Notes under the pieces: model-generated | Database searches by the model: none | Told to the model about the DNA's origin: nothing | The model's input: the letters and a program-made list of their open reading frames with translations, nothing else | Shown here: piece after piece, positions 7,039 to 11,895 of the stretch | Numbering within the stretch: the stretch's first letter is position 1 | Layout of the letters: each line of letters begins with the position of its first letter | NCBI GenBank assembly: GCA_016926315.1 | Contig: JAFGOU010000277.1 | Span: 1-11,895 of the forward strand | Source of the DNA: Chitinispirillaceae bacterium | Lineage (GTDB): Bacteria > Fibrobacterota > Chitinivibrionia > Chitinivibrionales > Chitinispirillaceae | Direction: 5' to 3' | Length of the DNA: 11,895 nt | Made by a program: the position numbers and the translations under genes

Positions 7039-7378
7039 CGCTGACCTTCCAGATTTTGAGCGTGTCGACCTGGGAGTTGGAAAGCGGCGTACCGCCTCCT
7101 GCCGGCGGCATGGTGCCGCTTCCGGTGCGGAAGATGATCCGGTCGATAAGGGAGGTCACGTTCGCATAGGTGCTGAAATCTGCGCCGCCCTGCACGATGC
7201 CGTCGATGTGGCACGATCCGCAGTGGGACTGGAGCAGGGGAGCGATGTGCGCGGAGTAGGTGATCGTCGTGTCGCGATCGACATCGTCGTCGGGAGTGAT
7301 CTCCCGCTTGGGATCGCACGTCAGAATGACGAGGGTGCAGGCAAGACCGCATCCAATGAACTTGAGTTTCCTGAACAT
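7025..7378 (-). CDS. Mono-haem cytochrome c lipoprotein
   Basis: This 117-residue protein starts at ATG 7378 with an almost ideal Shine-Dalgarno AAGGAGG five bases upstream; the frame can be extended to 7561 but would lose the signal peptide. Residues 1-21 (MFRKLKFIGCGLACTLVILT, then C21) form a lipoprotein-type signal, with Cys21 followed by Asp. In E. coli, Asp at +2 favours retention in the inner membrane, though this rule does not hold in all phyla. After an acidic linker (TPDDDVDRD) comes one haem-attachment motif, C53-G-S-C56-H57. Met90 in GSGTMPPAGGG is the likely second axial ligand, since MPP is typical of small c-type cytochromes that follow a YSAHIAPLLQSHCGSCH start. It should carry electrons in the periplasm or at a membrane face. 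The four-base overlap region at its end (GVRQ stop) runs into the barrel gene. Cytochrome identity is secure; the electron partner is unknown. Confidence 0.9.
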   Translation of the reverse strand: MFRKLKFIGCGLACTLVILTCDPKREITPDDDVDRDTTITYSAHIAPLLQSHCGSCHIDGIVQGGADFSTYANVTSLIDRIIFRTGSGTMPPAGGGTPLSNSQVDTLKIWKVSGVRQ

Positions 7379-7383
7379 GAAAA

Positions 7384-7390
7384 CCTCCTT
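7384..7390 (-). promoter_or_regulatory. Strong Shine-Dalgarno that fixes the cytochrome start
   Basis: Read on the - strand, this is AAGGAGG, five bases before the ATG at 7378. It is the best ribosome site in the window. It excludes the 61-codon upstream extension of the frame and sets the lipoprotein signal at the N-terminus. Confidence 0.8.
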
Positions 7391-7394
7391 GTCG

Positions 7395-7424
7395 GCACAG
7401 GGCTGAGGTAACAGAGGCCTGTGC
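7395..7424 (-). other. Dyad in the cytochrome leader (operator or mRNA hairpin)
   Basis: GCACAGG (7395-7401) and CCTGTGC (7418-7424) are a perfect seven-base inverted repeat with 16 bases between. It lies just upstream of the cytochrome Shine-Dalgarno. On the - strand a -10-like TATATT (7434-7429) sits directly in front, although no good -35 was found. The dyad would cover the predicted start site, so a repressor-type operator is as possible as a leader hairpin. Confidence 0.3.
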
Positions 7425-7462
7425 AGAAAATATACGTTTAAGGAGGCCCATGGGGGTGATTT

Positions 7463-7514
7463 GGTTCCGGACGGTATTCTGTTGATCCCGGAACCCCGGG
7501 GCAAGGTATTCCGG
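7463..7514. other. Competing inverted repeats in the spacer before the cytochrome gene
   Basis: GGTTCCGG (7463-7470) is perfectly complementary to CCGGAACC (7488-7495), with a 17-base loop. The core CCGGAA (7488-7493) can instead pair with TTCCGG at 7509-7514, enclosing the palindrome CCCCGGGG (7494-7501). The two pairings exclude each other. No T-run follows on either strand, so an intrinsic terminator is not supported. The function is unknown. Confidence 0.4.
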
Positions 7515-7548
7515 CAGTCTTTGCGAAAGCTCCGGCCTGGCAGGAAAT

Positions 7549-7576
7549 CCGTAATCCGCAATCATCAATCCGCAAT
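7549..7576. repeat. Degenerate heptanucleotide tandem repeat (CCGCAAT-type)
   Basis: Four consecutive seven-base units end in AAT. Units two and four are CCGCAAT (7556-7562 and 7570-7576); unit one is CCGTAAT and unit three is CATCAAT. The preceding seven bases (AGGAAAT, 7542-7548) also end in AAT. The array lies nine bases beyond the stop of the coiled-coil/TPR gene and outside all genes. It resembles the short heptamer repeats scattered through some bacterial genomes, such as the STRR elements of cyanobacteria, in form though not in exact unit. Confidence 0.55.
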
Positions 7577-7585
7577 GGTTCCCGC

Positions 7586-9280
7586 TCACCCGATCTGCAG
7601 CTGCCTCACCTGATCGTACGCCACCGCGGTCCACCAGCTCTGCGAACGGCGCTTGATGAACTGGTTGAACGCCTCAATGGCCTCGCTTTTCCTCATTACC
7701 TTTGCGGCGATAACGCCGAGGTTATACCAGGCAAATACCCGGTCCGGGTCCCGGCGAATCAGTTCGCTGCAGAACTCATAGGCCTTATCAATCTTTCCCT
7801 GCTGATACTGAAGTATGCTCGCGGTCCAGAGCGTTTCGAGCGGCGCATTCCGCCGGTCCTGCAGTTCCCCCTCCACCTTCTTTAACGGTCTCTGGAATTC
7901 GGCGGCCGGCAGCTCAAAGGTCTGGTACCGGAACGGCGTGAAGATGGCGGTTCGATCGGGCGCGATCTCCCGCTCAAACCATTTTTTGCTGAGCGTCGAG
8001 AGCACCCTGAAACCGGTATATTCCGAGGTCATCCAGAGCGTGTACTCCTTGATGAGTTTCGTTTTGAGCTGGACCACCGATTTGATGGTCTTGTTTTCAG
8101 GCAGCTGGTTGAAGGAGTGAAGCAGTTTTTTATCCTCGTCGGTGTCGAACCGGTATTCGATGATGCCCGACGCGATGGACGCAATGAAGTTTTTCTGGTA
8201 GGGTACGAGCGGGACCACGATCTGGTTGTGTTTCCAGTCGTAAAGAGCATTGCCGTTGCCGGGGATCAGGAGTATGTTCGGTTTTCCGAAATGAACGGTG
8301 CGTTCGTTCTGGAACACCCGGGGATCGAATTCCATCACCCGTTCCAGGCACCTTCCAAGTTCGTCAAAGGTGAAAAAGGTGTCGTCCTTGCGCAGGAGCG
8401 GACAGGAAGAGGCATGAATCCTTCTCGCCGAGAGTCGCACGAGGTCTTTCAGGTAGTCGATTTCCAAACGGATCCTGTTTTCAAGTTCCAGTCCGGAGAT
8501 CGACCGCTGCTCCCGCTCGATGCGTTCGATGTCCTCGCGCATTCCGGCAATGGAGAGGTCAAGATCGATCACTTTCTGTACGGTCTGGAGGATCTCCCTG
8601 GTCTGCTGTTTTATCTGTTCCGCCGCCTCTTTCTGGTCCGGGTCCGAAACGATGAACCGGTCGATTTTTGATTGCTTGTCAAGGATGCTCTTCTCGCGGA
8701 CGAAATGCTCCCGTTTTTTTTCCACCGACATGAAAGTGCCGCGGCCAACGTTTTTTTTCATCTCCAGGCTGGAGCGCTGCAGTTCATCGATGGCTTCCAT
8801 CTGCGCGGCGATGGAGATCGATTTCGAGGAGCATCCGAAGGCGCTCTGCAGCAGCTGTCTACGGTTCTCCCGCAGGCCGGCTATTTCTCGCTCGAAGCGT
8901 GATTTTTCCATTTCCGCGAGGTCGATCTCCTTTTCGATGCGTTCGCGGGAACTTTCCTGCAGTATGGTGCTGAGATGCTCCTCGATGAACGATGAGAGAA
9001 GGTTGATCTTGAGAACGCCGTCGGGGCTCTCTTTCGGGAGAATCCGGTCCTTGACCTCCTCGCAGTTTTCAAGCATTTCGGGGCAGAGTCCGAAATCGAT
9101 CAGGTCTTTCATTCCCGCGATCACGGCGTGCAGGTCCTGTTTATATCTGACGCATTCGGCAAAAGAGTCTGAGATAAAGGCCCAGTAGGCCGAATCGATC
9201 CGGGAGGTGTTCTGCTGGTCGGATTCCGGCGTCGAGCGATAGTCATTAATGGCTTTCTTCAATGCATCGGAGGGTTCCAT
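7586..9280 (-). CDS. Unrecognised cytoplasmic coiled-coil protein with C-terminal TPR
   Basis: I do not recognise the family of this 564-residue protein. ATG 9280 is the first in-frame start after a good promoter; its ribosome site is weak (AAGG 12 bases upstream). There is no signal peptide or membrane segment. Residues 1-100 are mostly helical. Two charged heptad-rich stretches, about 96-147 and 185-285, with many Glu/Arg/Lys and Leu/Ile/Met, predict coiled coils and so oligomerisation. A mixed globular part follows (about 290-470), with the distinctive LLIPGNGNALYDWKHNQIVVP segment (337-357) and a helix ASIASGIIEYRF. Residues 480-562 hold about two TPR units (LETLWTASILQYQQGKIDKA and VFAWYNLGVIAAKVMRKSEA are their A/B helices), usually protein-binding. 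Two A8 runs fall in its coding strand. It has its own promoter and is not obviously linked in function to its neighbours. A scaffold or regulatory role is only a guess. Confidence 0.85.
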   Translation of the reverse strand: MEPSDALKKAINDYRSTPESDQQNTSRIDSAYWAFISDSFAECVRYKQDLHAVIAGMKDLIDFGLCPEMLENCEEVKDRILPKESPDGVLKINLLSSFIEEHLSTILQESSRERIEKEIDLAEMEKSRFEREIAGLRENRRQLLQSAFGCSSKSISIAAQMEAIDELQRSSLEMKKNVGRGTFMSVEKKREHFVREKSILDKQSKIDRFIVSDPDQKEAAEQIKQQTREILQTVQKVIDLDLSIAGMREDIERIEREQRSISGLELENRIRLEIDYLKDLVRLSARRIHASSCPLLRKDDTFFTFDELGRCLERVMEFDPRVFQNERTVHFGKPNILLIPGNGNALYDWKHNQIVVPLVPYQKNFIASIASGIIEYRFDTDEDKKLLHSFNQLPENKTIKSVVQLKTKLIKEYTLWMTSEYTGFRVLSTLSKKWFEREIAPDRTAIFTPFRYQTFELPAAEFQRPLKKVEGELQDRRNAPLETLWTASILQYQQGKIDKAYEFCSELIRRDPDRVFAWYNLGVIAAKVMRKSEAIEAFNQFIKRRSQSWWTAVAYDQVRQLQIG

Positions 9281-9374
9281 GGCCTGGCAGTACCTTGCGG
9301 TTTCGGTGAAAAAGCGTTATTCCCGTCCGGTATGGATGGTAACGGTCCGAACAGCGCCATCGCACACCGTTCTG

Positions 9375-9403
9375 ATTATATCCTTCGGGAAGGGTAAGAT
9401 AAA
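9375..9403 (-). promoter_or_regulatory. Sigma70-type promoter for the coiled-coil/TPR gene
   Basis: On the - strand a perfect TATAAT (9380-9375) is preceded, at the ideal 17-base distance, by TTTATC (9403-9398), which matches the -35 consensus at 3 of 6. Initiation near 9368 would give a leader of about 88 bases. It lies in the 169-base gap (9281-9449) after the deacetylase-like gene, indicating that the TPR gene can be transcribed independently. Confidence 0.55.
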
Positions 9404-9449
9404 GGGCGTAGCGGGAAGAACGGATCGGCAGTTCGCGTCATCTATCGGG

Positions 9450-10886
9450 TCATCTCCTGATGATCCCCGCCTCAGGGTTTGTCCACACTTTCGCGCAATC
9501 GCTCATGGTCGCATATACCACCGGACCGCCGTCGTTAGACGCGAGGTAGTAGTCAATATGGGTAAGCGCGCGTTCGAGCCGGTCGAAATAGGCGGGAATG
9601 TTGTCGACATGATACCCGATGGAGCACATGCGGGGATGCGGAAGAGGCACGCCGTTCCAGTTGCGGTTGAAGACCGCGATCATCTCGCCGGCTGAAACAT
9701 AATCGGCCAGGAGTCCGTTGTCCGGGATTTCAAGGACCGGAATGGTCGGCGGCGCGGACAGCGCGATGTCGCTTTGTGAAGGATAATAGGGCTGACTGGT
9801 ATCGGTGATGGTATGCCAGTTAGCCGCGAGCCAGTCAACGGACCGAAGGCCCCAGAGCTCATCCATGAGCGAAACGTTGCACCCGCTCGCATCGATTTTG
9901 TACCCGGCGCTCCGGAGCGCCTGAAGGGTGTGCAGGGCGCAGGACCAGCCGCCGGCGCGAAACGATGTCGGTTTGCCAAGGCCTCGTGAAAGGAAAATGG
10001 AATCGGCGGTCTGCAAAAGCTTCAGGAATTCCGCTTCGGAGTAACGGTAACAGCTGATACCGTATCCGGTGGTATCAGGCGGCAGATCGGGAAAGTCGTT
10101 ATCGGTGATGCAGTCTATTCCCGCCGCATTTACAAAATGGCACCACGGGTGGAGGTGGAGGCCGATTTCGTCGCCGTAATCGCTGCGCATGGTTTTGACA
10201 AAATCGGCGATCCATTGCCTGCGCTGTTCCGGGACCGCCGGATCGGTAAAGAAATAGGGACCGACGAAATAGGTCATGACCAGACCCGGGTGGGACTGGT
10301 GGAGGTTGACGGCAAAGGTCAGATTGGAGTCGAATCCTTCCGATTGGGAGCACTCCCAGTCGTTGGAGACCGTAACGTAGTAAGGGGCGGAGCGGTGCAG
10401 CGTCATTTCCGCAAACGCGGTCTCTGCCGTGTCGGCGCTGAACAGCAGGGAATGACGGCCCGCCGGCAGGGAAGAAAGCGGCAGCCGCAGAATAAACGTC
10501 GTATCCGGGCGGCCGAGGGTGCAGGCCCAGGACCGGTCGAGGAAAAGATCGATGCGGCCTGCCGATGCGGGAGCGCGAATGACGGCGTCGACGGTATCGT
10601 TTCCTTTTGTCAGCGAATCGCCGATAAGGTACCATGAGCGCAGCCCGGTGATGGTAAATGAGGTGTCGTTTGTCGGTGGAGCGACCGGCGTTCGCGGAAC
10701 AGTCTTAATGGCGGAAGTGTCGGGCCGCACCGGGGTGTCGGGCGGCGTCAGGGAGGAATCATGGCGAAGGCAGAGCAGCAGCAGCATCGAGAGGAGCGCT
10801 GCTGCCGCGACGCGCCAAACGGCGCGGGGGTGGATCCGGGAGCGCTGTTTCATCGATTTCATGAATCGTTTCGTAATGGTATGCAT
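9450..10886 (-). CDS. Exported polysaccharide deacetylase-like (NodB-fold, WbmS-like) protein
   Basis: This 478-residue protein is read from ATG 10886; Met9 and Met12 are alternative starts. Residues 23-39 form one hydrophobic segment after a basic N-terminus, ending in LLLLC, so it is a signal peptide or membrane anchor. A Pro/Thr/Asp-rich linker (45-75) and a beta-rich domain (about 77-165, perhaps immunoglobulin-like) follow. The NodB-like part spans about 168-470: VSNDWE with D176, EIGLHLHPW with H244 and H246, SFRAGGW (308-314), a Leu-rich helix with ALRSAGYKIDAS, and a late VVYATMSDCAKVW strand. In deacetylases one Asp and two His bind the metal; here the His pair is H-x-H, as in the WbmS-like branch, rather than the H-x3-H of typical NodB. 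The family suggests deacetylation or hydrolysis of an envelope or exported glycan, but activity is unproven. The gene lies 73 bases after ispG and may share its transcript. Confidence 0.82.
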   Translation of the reverse strand: MHTITKRFMKSMKQRSRIHPRAVWRVAAAALLSMLLLLCLRHDSSLTPPDTPVRPDTSAIKTVPRTPVAPPTNDTSFTITGLRSWYLIGDSLTKGNDTVDAVIRAPASAGRIDLFLDRSWACTLGRPDTTFILRLPLSSLPAGRHSLLFSADTAETAFAEMTLHRSAPYYVTVSNDWECSQSEGFDSNLTFAVNLHQSHPGLVMTYFVGPYFFTDPAVPEQRRQWIADFVKTMRSDYGDEIGLHLHPWCHFVNAAGIDCITDNDFPDLPPDTTGYGISCYRYSEAEFLKLLQTADSIFLSRGLGKPTSFRAGGWSCALHTLQALRSAGYKIDASGCNVSLMDELWGLRSVDWLAANWHTITDTSQPYYPSQSDIALSAPPTIPVLEIPDNGLLADYVSAGEMIAVFNRNWNGVPLPHPRMCSIGYHVDNIPAYFDRLERALTHIDYYLASNDGGPVVYATMSDCAKVWTNPEAGIIRR

Positions 10887-10959
10887 TCATGACCCCAAAC
10901 GAACGCCGTCAGATTTTTCCTTGCGACGCTTGCCGAATTTCCAGGGAAAACGGGAATGG

Positions 10960-11895
10960 TCAGATCCCGTGCCCGACAAGCTTCTCTATCTCCGCCTTCA
11001 ACACGCCGAACATCTCCCCCTCCTTCACCTTTCGCACCGGCACGCCTTTGATAAACAGGAGTCCTTCGCCGCAGCCGCCCGCAATGCCGATATCCGCCTC
11101 TCTTGCCTCACCCGGACCGTTGACCACGCACCCCATGACCGCGACGGTTATCGGCTCGGTCAGGTTCGCCACCATGGCCTCGACCCGTACGGCCAGAGGC
11201 GCTATATCGATGCGGGTTCTTCCGCAGGTCGGGCAGGCGATCACGACCGGACCCTGCGCAAGGCCGAGCGATTTAAGAATTTCCTTGGCCGCGAACAGCT
11301 CTTCAAGCGGATCGCCTGAAAGCGATACCCTGATGGTGTCGCCGATGCCCCGCGCAAGCAGGGCCCCGATGCCGACCGCGCTGCGTATCGATCCGCTTCT
11401 GACCGTGCCCGACTCGGTAATGCCGACATGCTGGGGAAGGTCGGATGATCCGGCAAGGAGGCGGCACGCCTCGATGGTCGTTACCACGTCGCTCGCCTTT
11501 ATGGAAACGACAAGGTCGTCGAACCCGAACCGGCGCATCAGATCGATATTGTCAAGGGCGCTCTGCGCCAGGGCCCGGGGCGTCGGCGATCCGAATTTTT
11601 CGAGCAGCGGTTTTTCGAGCGATCCGGCATTGACGCCGATTCGGATGGGAATGCGCGCCGCCCTGGCGGCATCGGCGACCATTTGCAGTCTCTGGTGCGA
11701 ACCGATATTGCCGGGATTAATGCGGATCTTATCGGCCCCTGCCTCGATAGCCGCAATGGCCAGCGTATGCTGGAAATGGATGTCGGCAACAAGCGGTACT
11801 TCCGTCTGTCGCCTGATCTGACGGAACGGGGCCACCGCCTTCTCGTCGGGGACGGCGATACGAACGATTCTGCAGCCGGCGTTCACCAGACGGTC
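10960..11895 (-). CDS. ispG: 4-hydroxy-3-methylbut-2-enyl-diphosphate synthase, N-terminus missing
   Basis: This is IspG (GcpE) of the MEP isoprenoid pathway. It converts methylerythritol cyclodiphosphate to HMBPP in the cytoplasm using a [4Fe-4S] cluster. The frame is open to the window edge, so the start and roughly the first 40-50 residues lie outside; the GTG at 11886 is an internal Val in LVNAGCRIVR, not the start. The TIM-barrel part shows VPLVADIHF, ADKIRINPGNIG, IRIGVNAGSLE and VVSIKASD. The C-terminal cluster domain has CPTCGRTRID and MGCVVNGPGEAREADIGIAGG. Counting from 11886, the cluster ligands are C218, C221 and C253, with the conserved C-x2-C-x31-C spacing, plus E260. It ends in the usual basic/acidic helix (KLVGHGI). 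It is the compact bacterial form without the large plant-type insert. No other pathway gene is in view. Confidence 0.97.
   Translation of the reverse strand, partial: DRLVNAGCRIVRIAVPDEKAVAPFRQIRRQTEVPLVADIHFQHTLAIAAIEAGADKIRINPGNIGSHQRLQMVADAARAARIPIRIGVNAGSLEKPLLEKFGSPTPRALAQSALDNIDLMRRFGFDDLVVSIKASDVVTTIEACRLLAGSSDLPQHVGITESGTVRSGSIRSAVGIGALLARGIGDTIRVSLSGDPLEELFAAKEILKSLGLAQGPVVIACPTCGRTRIDIAPLAVRVEAMVANLTEPITVAVMGCVVNGPGEAREADIGIAGGCGEGLLFIKGVPVRKVKEGEMFGVLKAEIEKLVGHGI

Noticed and set aside
6399..7634. A 411-codon - strand frame spanning the cytochrome, barrel and TPR gene ends
   Set aside because: It crosses three well-supported genes in another frame, and its product is rich in Arg, Ser, Cys and Pro without any motif. 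It is a shadow.
10887..10959. Possible promoter or terminator between ispG and the deacetylase-like gene
   Set aside because: No paired -35/-10 boxes and no usable stem were found. TTTCC/GGAAA has only a two-base centre and cannot form a hairpin loop.
10889..11821. A 310-codon + strand frame antisense to ispG
   Set aside because: It is the mirror of a highly conserved gene with intact Fe-S ligands. The product is a low-complexity Ser/Pro/Ala/Arg sequence with no plausible fold.
1..11895. tRNA, rRNA, CRISPR arrays, insertion sequences, phage or defence genes
   Set aside because: No tRNA-like cloverleaf, regularly spaced repeat, terminal inverted repeat with transposase, integrase or known defence domain was recognised on either strand.

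Overview
The window looks like chromosomal, GC-rich DNA from a Gram-negative, didermic bacterium. Nine protein-coding genes can be supported. Five lie on the + strand (204-6177) and are followed, after 15 bases, by four more plus-to-minus convergent genes on the - strand (11895-6193; the last one runs off the window). Predicted beta-barrel proteins, several putative lipoproteins and an MEP-pathway gene point to an outer membrane and a free-living bacterial metabolism. The pairing of a DUF4912 protein with a GH57/DUF1957 branching enzyme, together with PorV-like and DUF5777-like barrels, would fit the Fibrobacterota/Chitinivibrionales, another FCB lineage or a spirochaete. This placement is an inference from memory of family distributions, not something the sequence proves. 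No RNA gene, CRISPR array, insertion sequence, integrase or phage gene was seen.

Plus-strand block. A candidate promoter (103-131) precedes a putative exported lipoprotein with faint DUF4270-like character (204-1454). Eleven bases later comes a PorV/FadL-like outer-membrane barrel (1466-2710). After 65 bases follows a DUF4912 protein (2776-3537), whose end overlaps by 17 bases the start of a GH57 1,4-alpha-glucan branching enzyme (3521-5140). These two plausibly act together on glycogen or another alpha-glucan. A gap of about 180 bases with a small nested hairpin and a candidate promoter leads to a lipoprotein-type calcineurin-like metallophosphoesterase (5320-6177), which carries a nine-G homopolymer.

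Minus-strand block, in the order of transcription. ispG (partial, 11895-10960) is followed by an exported NodB-fold, WbmS-like polysaccharide deacetylase homologue (10886-9450). Next, behind its own good promoter (TATAAT at 9380-9375), comes an unrecognised coiled-coil/TPR protein (9280-7586). A structured 207-base spacer follows, with a heptamer repeat, competing inverted repeats and a dyad. It precedes a two-gene unit: a mono-haem cytochrome c lipoprotein (7378-7025) translationally overlapping a DUF5777-like beta-barrel protein (7038-6193). A perfect 8-bp GC-rich hairpin lies between the convergent blocks.

No gene-free stretch exceeds about 210 bases. The most interesting items are the cytochrome c/DUF5777 barrel pair, the unknown coiled-coil/TPR protein, the heptamer repeat and competing hairpins in front of the cytochrome gene, and homopolymer tracts that could cause slippage. 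I do not see convincing evidence of a wholly new multi-gene system.
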